Below, piece after piece: positions 7,832 through 16,002 of a stretch of DNA of 64,000 bases. The stretch spans positions 530,630-594,629 of the forward strand of contig NZ_JAIOUB010000003.1 in assembly GCF_019931215.1 (NCBI RefSeq), given 5' to 3'. Source of the DNA: Alcanivorax limicola. GTDB taxonomy: Bacteria > Pseudomonadota > Gammaproteobacteria > Pseudomonadales > Alcanivoracaceae. Under the pieces are notes generated by a model. That model did no database searches and was not told the DNA's origin. It saw nothing but the letters and a program-made list of their open reading frames with translations. Both the position numbers and the translations under genes were made by a program. Numbering within the stretch: the first letter of the stretch is position 1; each line of letters starts with the position of its first letter.

Positions 7832-9211
7832 ATGGGAATGACGCTTCGCAATGGAGTCATGCTCGGGATAGTGGGCGCCGCACTGGCCCTGGGGGCTTGC
7901 CAGCAGCGGCTGGTCGGTGGCGCAGACAGCGCGGCAGATCGCCTGAACCCCGGGGAAACCCGGCGTGGCGAGTTGACCTCGCGCAGTCACTACAACGTCA
8001 ACGACGGCAGCCGCTTCCAGCGTTTTGCCGTGCCGTTGGAGGCGGGGCAGGTTGCGCGCTTCGAGGTGACGGGGGCGTTGCAGGGCAGCCTCTCGCTACA
8101 GGGGCCGGACGGTGAGTTTCTGGCGGCGAGCCAGGTGGGGGCTGACCCGGTTGCTCTCAGTCATCGTGCCGACGAGACGGGCCTTTACCTGTTGGGCGTC
8201 AGTGGCCAGGACCACCGCAGCTACGGGCCTTTTCGTGTCAGCAGTCGCTTGCTGACGGTCGCACAGGGTGGGCCGCTTGAGGCGGGCGACGAGCGTGCCG
8301 GCTGGCTTGATGGCGCGGTAGATACCTACTCCCTGGCCGTGACAGAACCCGGCCTTTACCAGATCACCATGCGCTCCGAGGCACTGGATGCTTATCTGAC
8401 CCTGCGTGGCACGACGGACGACGGTGAACCGTTACACCAGGAAGACGATGACAGCGCCGGTGGGCTGGATGCGCGACTGACCGCCTATCTGGCGCCGGGG
8501 CGCTACGAGATCGATGCGGGCTGGACCCAGCAGCATAGCCGGGGCCTGTACACCCTGGCCGTGACGACACTGCCGGTGCCTGAAGGCGTCTCGCTGCGAC
8601 AGAGCGGCCCGCTGCGGCCGGGCGAGACCGTCGAGGGCTGGATGGCCGGGGCCGCGCTGACCTACACCCTGGTGGTGGATGCACTGTCCCGGGTGCAGAT
8701 CGACATGACCTCGCCGCTGCTGGACCCCTATCTGGAACTGGCCGGCAACGGCGTGGCGCACGCCGACGACGATGGTGGCGAGGACCTCAATGCCCGGATT
8801 GATGCGCTGCTGGCTCCCGGCACCTATCAGGTGATGGCCAGCGACATCAGCGGCCAGGAAGGCCTGTTCGAACTCAGTGCCACGGTGGCACCGTTTGTGC
8901 TGGCCGAGGCGGTGAACGGTCTGCCGTCGCTCCGCCCGGGTGTCGACAGCAGCCATCGCCTGATCGCTGACGCCGATCACTATCGCCTGATCGTCCCCGA
9001 GCCGGGCCGCTATATTGTGGAAATGCGGTCGCAGGAACTGGATGCTTTTCTGGAGCTGTACGGGGACGCTGGTGCCTGGCATGACGATGATGGCGGCACC
9101 GGTACCGATGCACGCCTCAACGTCGACCTGCCTGCGGGTGAGTACCTGCTGATTGCCCGAGCCTTCAGCCCCGAGCAGGGCGCCTACCAGTTACAGGTGC
9201 GCAGGCAGTAG
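7832..9211 (+). CDS. Lipoprotein with four repeated PPC-like beta domains
   Basis: Probable lipoprotein of about 459 residues. The signal peptide MGMTLRNGVMLGIVGAALAL ends in the lipobox ALGAC. Several in-frame starts exist (7763, 7820, 7829, 7832, 7838); 7832 has GGGGA just upstream and gives a normal signal peptide. The mature part holds four repeats of about 100 residues resembling bacterial pre-peptidase C-terminal (PPC) domains; repeated features are YSLAVTEPGLYQITMRS, LDAYLTLRG, an acidic DDD loop, and LAPGRYEIDAG. The third and fourth repeats carry DPYLELAGN and LDAFLELYGD. There is no protease domain, so the role is probably binding or structural. It follows the Lcl lipoprotein with a gap of about 160 bp in the same direction and is convergent with the next gene. 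Confidence 0.75.
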   Translation: MGMTLRNGVMLGIVGAALALGACQQRLVGGADSAADRLNPGETRRGELTSRSHYNVNDGSRFQRFAVPLEAGQVARFEVTGALQGSLSLQGPDGEFLAASQVGADPVALSHRADETGLYLLGVSGQDHRSYGPFRVSSRLLTVAQGGPLEAGDERAGWLDGAVDTYSLAVTEPGLYQITMRSEALDAYLTLRGTTDDGEPLHQEDDDSAGGLDARLTAYLAPGRYEIDAGWTQQHSRGLYTLAVTTLPVPEGVSLRQSGPLRPGETVEGWMAGAALTYTLVVDALSRVQIDMTSPLLDPYLELAGNGVAHADDDGGEDLNARIDALLAPGTYQVMASDISGQEGLFELSATVAPFVLAEAVNGLPSLRPGVDSSHRLIADADHYRLIVPEPGRYIVEMRSQELDAFLELYGDAGAWHDDDGGTGTDARLNVDLPAGEYLLIARAFSPEQGAYQLQVRRQ

Positions 9212-9228
9212 CCTTTTATCGATGTGAT

Positions 9229-10449
9229 TTACGGTTCCCGGATGGCGCACAGCGGGGCGCGATACCAGGGCATTCTGTCGTCGCCTGTGTGGAAGACGCC
9301 AGCGCTCCAGCGTGTGCCGTCGTCGCTCGGGTAGCTCTGCTCCAGGCGCAATGAGGCACTGTATGCGCCGTGGCCCCGGTGTGCGCCCGCCAGCACGACC
9401 GAGTTCTCGTCGTAGAGTATCGAGTTGCAAGCGGATGTGTCGTGATCGTAGGCGCCCCCGTCAATGAGCGGGCCACCGCTGCCCCCTCTCCTGTAGCCCA
9501 GCGGTTGCAGGGCACAGAACCCGTGCAACGTGACAGTGCGCGTCACGGCGCTGTCGTTGGCCAGTCGGAAGGACCATCGACCATTCCGGGTGAAGGCAGG
9601 CTCCGAACCGTTAATCCTGACGTTCGGGCTGGTGGATCCGGTGTCGTGGGAAACACCTGCACCCAGCATGACGCGCCCGCTGCTCTCTGCGCAATCGAGG
9701 TTTTCCGAGCGCGTTTCGCCCGCTGCCAGAGTGATCTCACGGCTCAGGGTTTCGAGATCGTCCGGTGGCTCAATGCAAATGGCATAGGCCCTGATCTCTC
9801 GGTCACTGCCACTGTCATTGAGCGCCTTGATCGCCCAGACATTATGGATATTACCGCCACCGAGATCGACCTGAGTCGGCCATGACTCCTGAACATGCAA
9901 GCCAGGCCGTGTGTCGCTGTCCACGTTCATGACGCGCAGGCCGCCGCTGACCGGAATGCGCTGCGCACCGCAGGACGCGCCCAGCATGTCGTAATCCCCT
10001 GCGGGCAAGGTGCTGTCGTTCGTTTCAATCGAGTAGCCGGAAAGTGGTGGGGCCGGTAGCGCGGTGACCTCGTCACTGGGCTCGCTTTCCCGGCCCTCGG
10101 CGACGGCTGTCACCACAAACACGACATTCTGGTGATTCTCGAGCTCGGTAACGGTGTGCGGGCTGGTGACCGAGGGCTGCCAACCGGCGTCGCCGGCACC
10201 AGGGTTCTCCATATCAAGGCCTGTCGCGGCGGGAGCCCAGTAAAGGTTATAGCTGTCGGCGTCGTCCACCGGATCCCATTCAACGGTGACCTCGGCATTG
10301 CCCGGGGTGGCGGAAAGGCCCTCAGGGGCGTCCACGGAGATGTGGTGGTCGGACGACGATGAACCGCCGCCACAGGCCGCAAGCAGGGCAGTTGCAGCAA
10401 GGCTGGCGGCGAGCGTTCCGGCCGGCAGGGCGAGGTGTCTGCGTGACAT
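9229..10449 (-). CDS. Lipoprotein with fibronectin type III domain
   Basis: Secreted lipoprotein of 406 residues, function unknown. ATG 10449 has GGAGAG just upstream; a longer in-frame start at 10512 lacks one and would bury the signal peptide. The signal peptide ends in ALLAAC followed by GGGSSSSD. A fibronectin-III domain (about residues 40-135; VTVEWDPVDDADSYNLYWA, VVFVVTAVAEGRESEPSDEV) closely resembles that of the lipoprotein at 6007-7671. The C-terminal 270 residues are a beta-rich, Cys-containing region I do not recognise. The gene is convergent with the PPC-type lipoprotein; only 17 bp separate their stops. Confidence 0.72.
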   Translation of the reverse strand: MSRRHLALPAGTLAASLAATALLAACGGGSSSSDHHISVDAPEGLSATPGNAEVTVEWDPVDDADSYNLYWAPAATGLDMENPGAGDAGWQPSVTSPHTVTELENHQNVVFVVTAVAEGRESEPSDEVTALPAPPLSGYSIETNDSTLPAGDYDMLGASCGAQRIPVSGGLRVMNVDSDTRPGLHVQESWPTQVDLGGGNIHNVWAIKALNDSGSDREIRAYAICIEPPDDLETLSREITLAAGETRSENLDCAESSGRVMLGAGVSHDTGSTSPNVRINGSEPAFTRNGRWSFRLANDSAVTRTVTLHGFCALQPLGYRRGGSGGPLIDGGAYDHDTSACNSILYDENSVVLAGAHRGHGAYSASLRLEQSYPSDDGTRWSAGVFHTGDDRMPWYRAPLCAIREP

Positions 10450-10627
10450 AGGGTCTCTCCATAGCAATCGTCCGGACATGTTATGGGGGGGAGCGGGGGA
10501 TTGGTACCACACAAACGAGGTAACACGCGAGGGCCCGGTGCCACAGGCGGCCGCAGTGATGGTCAGTTGCTGGCCGGTATCGCACTGGACCTCGAGCGCG
10601 GCGATGGCCGCGCCTGAGCGCGCAGCT

Positions 10628-12037
10628 TCAGCGAATCATCTTCCTGATCAGATTCACCTTGTCCTTGTAAGGTGCATAACGAAACTTGATGTCGAACAGC
10701 GTGGTGGCCTTGAGAATACCGCGCTGGTGCGAGAAGACATCGAACGAATTCTTGCCGTGATAGGCGCCCATGCCGCTTTCCCCCACACCGCCAAACGGCA
10801 GGTTCGGGTTGGCCACGTGCATCACGGTATTGTTGATGCAGCCGCCGCCAAACTGCGTGCTGTCGAGCACTTGCCGTTCCACCTGTTCGCTGGCCGTGAA
10901 CAGGTACAGGGCCAGCGGATGCTCTGGCAGTTTTTTCAGATTGCCTACCAGCTCCTCGATAGAACGGTAGGTGAGCAGCGGCAGCACCGGCCCGAAGATT
11001 TCCTCCTGCATGATCAGATCATCCATCGTCACATCCTTGAGCAAGGTCGGCGCGATGTATTTCTGTGCGCGGTCGGTCTGGCCACCGGCGAGCACCTTGC
11101 CGGTGTCGATCAGGCCCGCCACACGATCAAAATGACGTTCATTGATCATGCGCCCCAGATCCGGGCTCTGGCTCGGATCGTCGCCATAGAATTCTTTCAG
11201 GGTGGCGACCAGGGTCTGCTCGAACGCTTCCTTGATGTCTTCGTGTACATGGACATGATCCGGCGCCACGCAGGTCTGCCCGACATTGAGCATCTTGCCG
11301 GCCAGGATACGGCGGGCCGCCACTTTCAGGTTGGCATCCTTGTGCACGATGGTGGGGCTCTTGCCGCCCAGTTCCAGCGTGACTTTGGTCAGATGTTTCG
11401 CGGCAGCGGCCATGACAATGCGGCCCACGCGGGGGCTGCCGGTAAAGAAGATATGATCGAAACGCTGTTCCAGCAGCACGTTGGTCACTTCAGTGCTGCC
11501 CTTGAAGACGCACACATACTCCTCGCTGAAACACCGCTTGATGATCTTCTCGACCACATCGGCCACGGTAGGGTTCAGCGATGACGGTTTCAGCACGGCG
11601 GTATTGCCGGCGGCGATGCTGCCGATCAGTGGCTGGATCAGCAGCAGGAACGGGTAGTTGTAAGGCCCGAGCAGAAAGGTCACGCCCTGCGGTGTCGATT
11701 CAATTCGGCTGCGGCCGGGTTGCGCCCACATGGACGTGCTGACACGGCGCGGCTTCATCCAGCCTTTCAGGTGTTTGAGCGTGTGCTTGAGATCTTCGAT
11801 GGCTGTGCTGATCTCGATATAGGCTTCGAATGGCGGGCGGCCGATGTCGGCTTTCAGAGCGTCCTGTATGTCACTCTGGTATTCAACGATGGCGTCTTTC
11901 AACGTGCGCAGTTGTTGCATTCGAAAGGCCAGGCTTCGCGTGGCGCCGGATTCAAAGTAACGCCGTTGCCGGGCAACAGCCTCTGCGGCCCAGTCTTCTG
12001 TCTGGCTTGAGATATGGCTCTCCGGTAATGCGCCCAC
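10628..12037 (-). CDS. Aldehyde dehydrogenase (class 3 / fatty or coniferyl aldehyde type)
   Basis: NAD(P)-dependent oxidation of an aldehyde to the acid; 469 residues. The GTG at 12037 is preceded by a perfect AGGAGG six bases upstream, which decides the start against the ATG at 12112. The nucleophile is C256 in NVGQTCVAPD and the general base E222 in TLELGGKSP; LLGPYNYPF and the short, C-terminally tailed form (LFDIKFRYAPYKDKVNLIRK) are typical of the membrane-associated class 3 group that handles long-chain aldehydes. In an alkane degrader it could oxidise fatty aldehydes made from AlkB alcohols, but it is not linked to alkB here and the substrate is inferred. The upstream gap of about 210 bp contains the inverted repeat TAACT-N8-AGTTA near 12184-12201, a possible regulator site. 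Confidence 0.88.
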   Translation of the reverse strand: MGALPESHISSQTEDWAAEAVARQRRYFESGATRSLAFRMQQLRTLKDAIVEYQSDIQDALKADIGRPPFEAYIEISTAIEDLKHTLKHLKGWMKPRRVSTSMWAQPGRSRIESTPQGVTFLLGPYNYPFLLLIQPLIGSIAAGNTAVLKPSSLNPTVADVVEKIIKRCFSEEYVCVFKGSTEVTNVLLEQRFDHIFFTGSPRVGRIVMAAAAKHLTKVTLELGGKSPTIVHKDANLKVAARRILAGKMLNVGQTCVAPDHVHVHEDIKEAFEQTLVATLKEFYGDDPSQSPDLGRMINERHFDRVAGLIDTGKVLAGGQTDRAQKYIAPTLLKDVTMDDLIMQEEIFGPVLPLLTYRSIEELVGNLKKLPEHPLALYLFTASEQVERQVLDSTQFGGGCINNTVMHVANPNLPFGGVGESGMGAYHGKNSFDVFSHQRGILKATTLFDIKFRYAPYKDKVNLIRKMIR

Positions 12038-12249
12038 GCTTGGCCTCCTGATGGTGTATGTGTATGCAGCAGCGGAAGTGACCCACGAGTGTTCCATGGG
12101 GAGCGGGCGCACTCTAGCGGTGGGGGGGAGCCTGATTGACCGAAAGCATCAGCCGGAGGCACAGAAAGTGACGGTTCGCGCCGTAACTATACAAAAAGTT
12201 ATCAGGCGTCTAGACGGTTTGATAAAAAAGACACGCCTCAGAACGCAGT

Positions 12250-14169
12250 TTAATGCGGTATTGGTTGGTGGTGTGTTGGGTGCGTGCCGGGGATGCGCAA
12301 TGTGAAGCGGGTGCCGACGGTGTCAGGTTGCCAGCTGGCCTGGGCCTGGATCGCGGCAGCGCGGCTGAGAATATTGGTCAGCCCTCGGCCGTGCCTCTCA
12401 ACAGACGAGGTCTCGGCAGTAGACGAACGCTCGGCAGTAGACAAGTTCTGGGGCGAGAACGGCGTGCCGTTGTCGGTGAGTTCGATGAGTACGTCGCCGT
12501 GATCCATCCGGGTGCTGAAATGCAGGGTGTCGGCGCGGTTGTGCTTGAGAATATTGGTGATGGCTTCCTGAAGAATGCTCAGCACATGGCGAATGTGCTC
12601 TGCGGTCAGCGTGTGCTGTGCCGGCAGGGCGTCCATGCTCCAGTGCAGCGTCAGTCCGGCGGCTTCGAGTCGGGGCTGCAAGCGATAACGCAGTGTTGCC
12701 AGCGAGGTGGTCAGGTCGTTACCGACCGGGGTCAGTGAGTCCAGGGTCTGCCTGAGCTCGTCGATGCCCTCCTGCAGTGTTCGGGTCAGGGTGTCGTCCT
12801 CGCCGCGATGCTGCTGTGCGATGTGCAGGGCGTTGGTCAGGGTGGCGCCCAGGCCATCGTGCATGTCGCGCATCAGCCGCTGCCGTTCCAGCGCCAGCAG
12901 TTCCCGCTGTTCCACTTCGCGCAGCTTGCGGTAGCTGGCGTCCAGCTCCTGTTCACGACGGGCCAGCGTGTCCGCAAGGATGCGGCGATGATGCTCCAGG
13001 GCGTCCACCCCTTGCCGGTAGCGGCGGTACAGAATCTGGCTGAACAGCAGGCAGAAGGTGATTTCCCAGTACACCAGCAGATAAGGATGTTCCAGATTGA
13101 TCTGGTATTGCATCAGCAGCAGGTCATGGGCGGCCAGCGGCAAACCGATCAGATTACAGGTGGCCAGCACTTGCGCCGAGCGGATGCCGCTGCGCCAGGC
13201 CAGAACTGCCACCAGCGTGAAAGCCCCTGACGAGAGCAACAGGGCGATACCGTAGGTGGCCCCTGCCAGGGCGACAATCTGCTCGGACGCCTGAAACAGC
13301 GGCAGGCTGGTGAGCAACGCCAGCAGGAGGGAGCCTCCCAGGGTGTATTCCAGCCAGGGCAGCCGGCGCTGGCACAAGCGCAGATTGAACAGCAGGCTGA
13401 CCAGAACCAGCCCCAGCAGGGCGTTGACCGTCAGCCAGCCGAACCAGTCTGACGGCATCAGGCGGGTATCCAGGGGCCCGGAGAAATGCAGGCCACGCAG
13501 GGCAAACAGCAGGGCGGCTGCCAGAAACAGGCGTGACAGGGTGCGGTCTTCTCGTGAGTGGCGCAGGCTGAGCCCGAAGGCGGCAAGCGTGAGGAAGACC
13601 AGCGCGATGGCGCCGGGCAGTACCGCTTGCAGCCACAGACGTGTTCGGTAGCGCCAGATCAGGGCGTCTGTATCGTCCAGATAAACCCGGCTCAGGCCGC
13701 CGCCCAACCCGGTGACCGAATCCATCCTGATCAACAGTTCGCCGGGGGCGGCACGGCCATCCAGGGGTGTCAGCGGCAGCCAGACGGGCCGATTGAAACC
13801 GTTCCATACCAGGTCGCCCGATGAGCGCCACAAGAGGACGCCATCGCCATAGATCGCGACCTGCCCCACGGTCTGCCAGCGGGGCAGGTAGAGGGTGGGG
13901 TTGTCGTGGGGCGCGGGGACGGGCAGCCGATACCAGGTGGTGGTGATGCCCTCACCCTGGCCGTCCCGAGGCAGGGCGACATCGGGTAGCGAGACCCGCT
14001 GCCAGCCGGTGTCGGGGAGGACGTCGATTCGGGGCGGTGGCGCCATGAAGTGCGGGCTGTCCGCAGTGAGGGTCAGGCGCTCGGCCTGATGCACGGCGTT
14101 GGCGGCGTGCGTGCCGGCGCAGAGCAGGCACAGGCTGGCCCACCACAGTAACCGCGCGCCCGGGGCCAT
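12250..14169 (-). CDS. Sensor histidine kinase, 7TMR-DISM N-terminus, NarL-type kinase core
   Basis: Membrane sensor kinase of 639 residues, partner of the response regulator upstream. A signal-like N-terminus precedes a periplasmic 7TMR-DISM extracellular domain (about residues 30-170), then seven hydrophobic segments (about 183-385), a coiled coil (about 388-430) and a HisKA_3/HATPase module. The phospho-accepting His is H437 in RLMRDMHDGLG; the N-box is QEAITNILKHN (about 534-544) and the G-box GRGLTNI (about 594-600). The segment just before the G-box contains a tandem duplication (AERSSTAETSSVERHG) in the ATP-lid region. Its ATG is 2 bp after the stop of the response regulator, so the pair is an operon. 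The stimulus is unknown; DISM domains often bind carbohydrate or lipid ligands. Confidence 0.88.
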   Translation of the reverse strand: MAPGARLLWWASLCLLCAGTHAANAVHQAERLTLTADSPHFMAPPPRIDVLPDTGWQRVSLPDVALPRDGQGEGITTTWYRLPVPAPHDNPTLYLPRWQTVGQVAIYGDGVLLWRSSGDLVWNGFNRPVWLPLTPLDGRAAPGELLIRMDSVTGLGGGLSRVYLDDTDALIWRYRTRLWLQAVLPGAIALVFLTLAAFGLSLRHSREDRTLSRLFLAAALLFALRGLHFSGPLDTRLMPSDWFGWLTVNALLGLVLVSLLFNLRLCQRRLPWLEYTLGGSLLLALLTSLPLFQASEQIVALAGATYGIALLLSSGAFTLVAVLAWRSGIRSAQVLATCNLIGLPLAAHDLLLMQYQINLEHPYLLVYWEITFCLLFSQILYRRYRQGVDALEHHRRILADTLARREQELDASYRKLREVEQRELLALERQRLMRDMHDGLGATLTNALHIAQQHRGEDDTLTRTLQEGIDELRQTLDSLTPVGNDLTTSLATLRYRLQPRLEAAGLTLHWSMDALPAQHTLTAEHIRHVLSILQEAITNILKHNRADTLHFSTRMDHGDVLIELTDNGTPFSPQNLSTAERSSTAETSSVERHGRGLTNILSRAAAIQAQASWQPDTVGTRFTLRIPGTHPTHHQPIPH

Positions 14170-14171
14170 GC

Positions 14172-14810
14172 TCAGTCTGGCCTGCCCAGCAGATTCAGCC
14201 GCCAGGCCTCGCTGACGGCACCGGCGCGCGAGTTCACCCCGAGCTTCTGATAAATGCGGCGGATATACGTCTGTACGGTCCAGGGGGAGACGCCCAGGCG
14301 CTGGGCGATGTCCGCCATCGCATGGCCCTGGCTGATCAGCGCCAGGACATTCCGCTCCTGTGCTGACAGTGCGGTCTCGGGTTGCGGGGTTTCCGGGGCG
14401 ATTTCAACCAGCAGATGCCGCGCAATCATGGGGCTGATCGGGCTGCCGCCCTGGTGCAGCATGCGAATATGGGCAGCGACCTGTGGGGGCAGGGCGTCCT
14501 TGAGCAGATAACCGGTGGCGCCAGCGCGCACGCTGTCCAGCACCGGCTGGGCCTCGTCAAACAGGGTGGCCACCATGATGGCGCAATCCGGCCAGCGCCT
14601 GCGGGCGGCCTGAATGACGCTGATGCCGGAGCCGTCAGGCAGCCCCAGATCCACCAGCAGCACGTCGTGGGCGGGTCCGTCCAGCAAGGTGTTGGCCTGG
14701 GCGCAGTTCCCGGCTTCGGCGGTTAACCGGATATCGTCGGTGGCCTCCACAGCCCGGCGCACCGCATGCCGGAACTGCGGATCATCTTCCACCATGGCCA
14801 GACTGATCAC
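14172..14810 (-). CDS. NarL/FixJ-family response regulator
   Basis: Two-component response regulator of 212 residues. GTG 14810 is chosen because GGGGGGA lies six bases upstream; an in-frame TTG at 14825 lies inside that site. The receiver domain shows the acidic pocket VEDD (residues 7-10), phosphorylation site D54 in LLVDLGLPDG, and K104 in YLLKDA. The C-terminal LuxR-type helix-turn-helix is LSAQERNVLALISQG through VSPWTVQTYIRRIYQKLGV. It is the first gene of an operon with the histidine kinase. The aldehyde dehydrogenase gene is on the same strand beyond the kinase and is a possible but unproven target. Confidence 0.88.
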   Translation of the reverse strand: MISLAMVEDDPQFRHAVRRAVEATDDIRLTAEAGNCAQANTLLDGPAHDVLLVDLGLPDGSGISVIQAARRRWPDCAIMVATLFDEAQPVLDSVRAGATGYLLKDALPPQVAAHIRMLHQGGSPISPMIARHLLVEIAPETPQPETALSAQERNVLALISQGHAMADIAQRLGVSPWTVQTYIRRIYQKLGVNSRAGAVSEAWRLNLLGRPD

Positions 14811-14887
14811 GTCTGGTCCCCCCAATGGTTGTTATCAGTGTTGCCCTAGCATACCTGCCCTTGGGGGGATAAGGCAGAGTGCAGGCG

Positions 14888-15547
14888 TCAGCCGCCGCGC
14901 AGCTTGGCCACGAAGCTGTTTTCACGCTCCAGCAGGGCGCTGAAGCTGGGCCGGGAGAGCACCTTGTCCACATGCGCGGCCAGCGACGGGTACTGCTGCG
15001 GATCGAGATGCTCGCCGCCGTGGGCAAAGTTGGCGAACTGGGACGCCACGGCGATATCGGCGATGGAGAGCTGCGGACCAGCCAGCCATTCCCGGCCCTT
15101 GATCTGGCTTTCCAGGTAAGCGAAGTGCGGCGGCAGTTTTTCGGTGAGGGCGCGCGCGATGCGTTCTTCATCGCTGGGCTTGCCCATCAACTTCATGATC
15201 ACCCGGTTGCGGAATACGGTGAAGGTGGTCAGCGGGGCCAGCTCGTAGTCGGCGTATTTCTCCAGCCACAGGGCATGGGCGTAATCCGCCGCGTCCACGG
15301 GATAGAGCGCGGGTGTCTCCGGGAAGGCGCGCTCCAGGTAGGCGCAGATCACGGCCGAGTCGGCCAGCAGCCGGCCATCGTGCTCCATGGCGGGGATGCG
15401 GCGCAGGGGGTTGATGTCGCTGTAGTCTTCCGGCGCATTGAAGGGATCGACATGCACCGATTCGAAGGGAATGTCCTTTTCGCCCAGAAACACACGGGTC
15501 TTGCGGACGAAGGGCGACAGCGCCGCGCCATAGAGTTTGATTGCCAT
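14888..15547 (-). CDS. Glutathione S-transferase
   Basis: Cytosolic GST-fold protein of 219 residues, probably conjugating glutathione to electrophiles. ATG 15547 gives the usual opening MAIKLYGAALSPFVRKTRVF; the in-frame ATG at 15559 only adds four residues. The N-terminal thioredoxin-like domain carries SPFVRK (the Ser/Cys catalytic region), PLRRIPAME (cis-Pro) and LLADSAVICAYLE (Glu-Ser glutathione contact). The C-terminal helical domain has the N-capping motif LSIADIAVASQFANF. The gene is alone, downstream of the tRNA pair on the other strand. The substrate is unknown. Confidence 0.88.
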   Translation of the reverse strand: MAIKLYGAALSPFVRKTRVFLGEKDIPFESVHVDPFNAPEDYSDINPLRRIPAMEHDGRLLADSAVICAYLERAFPETPALYPVDAADYAHALWLEKYADYELAPLTTFTVFRNRVIMKLMGKPSDEERIARALTEKLPPHFAYLESQIKGREWLAGPQLSIADIAVASQFANFAHGGEHLDPQQYPSLAAHVDKVLSRPSFSALLERENSFVAKLRGG

Positions 15548-15634
15548 GATGAGCCTCATCTGTTCATGATGCGGCTTATCAGAACAAGGTGCCGGGCAGG
15601 GGTCAATGGCAGCAACCGTCGAACGATTTTTCCC

Positions 15635-15662
15635 TTGACGTCATCGCCGCGCCTGTTATGCT
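15635..15662 (+). promoter_or_regulatory. Promoter of the tRNA-Glu/tRNA-Gly pair
   Basis: A TTGACG box at 15635-15640 and TATGCT at 15657-15662 are separated by 16 bp, followed by a GC-rich discriminator (TTGCGCCGC) typical of stable RNA promoters under stringent control. The first tRNA begins 37 bp after the -10 box. Confidence 0.65.
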
Positions 15663-15698
15663 TTGCGCCGCTTTCGGGGATGCCCGGCAGTGATCAGC

Positions 15699-15774
15699 GT
15701 CCCCTTCGTCTAGAGGCCTAGGACACCGCCCTTTCACGGCGGTAACAGGGGTTCGAATCCCCTAGGGGACGCCA
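15699..15774 (+). tRNA. tRNA-Glu (anticodon TTC)
   Basis: A complete cloverleaf of 76 nt including the encoded CCA. The acceptor arm GTCCCCT pairs with AGGGGAC; the anticodon stem CCGCC/GGCGG holds loop CTTTCAC with anticodon TTC; the T arm CAGGGGTTCGAATCCCCT is standard. The tRNA-Gly gene follows after one base. Confidence 0.97.
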
Positions 15775-15775
15775 T

Positions 15776-15850
15776 GCGGGAATAGCTCAGTGGTAGAGCA
15801 CAACCTTGCCAAGGTTGGGGTCGCGAGTTCGAATCTCGTTTCCCGCTCCA
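15776..15850 (+). tRNA. tRNA-Gly (anticodon GCC)
   Basis: A complete 75-nt tRNA with encoded CCA. Acceptor arm GCGGGAA pairs with TTCCCGC; the anticodon stem CAACC/GGTTG holds loop TTGCCAA with anticodon GCC. It is co-transcribed with tRNA-Glu and followed by a strong terminator. Confidence 0.97.
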
Positions 15851-15862
15851 GATTCGCAGAGA

Positions 15863-15890
15863 AAGCCGGCTCATTGAGCCGGCTTTTTTT
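15863..15890 (+). terminator. Rho-independent terminator after the tRNA pair
   Basis: An 11-bp stem (AAGCCGGCTCA paired with TGAGCCGGCTT) is followed by a run of T residues. Confidence 0.92.
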
Positions 15891-15970
15891 GTGCCTGACG
15901 TCCGCACCTGACGTTACATAAAGCTACCCGCCCACGCATTGCCAGCCGTGACGACCCGGCGCTATTCTGT

Positions 15971-15989
15971 CTGTATAAAAAATATACAG
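15971..15989. promoter_or_regulatory. Palindromic operator at the alkB promoter
   Basis: A perfect inverted repeat CTGTATA-N5-TATACAG lies 13 bp upstream of the alkB start, right before the ribosome binding site GGAGG. A possible promoter TTGCCA (15939-15944) with TATTCT (15963-15968, 18-bp spacing) would put the palindrome at the transcription start, the position of a repressor site. Its sequence differs from the TGACA-type sites upstream of the monooxygenase at 17950, so a second regulator may be involved. It is not a LexA box because the spacing between CTGT and ACAG is 11, not 8. Confidence 0.65.
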
Positions 15990-16002
15990 TCGGAGGTGTG
16001 TC

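Noticed and set aside
15971..15989. Possible LexA box at the alkB promoter
   Set aside because: The CTGT and ACAG halves are 11 bp apart, not the required 8, unlike the genuine boxes at 27172 and 38234.
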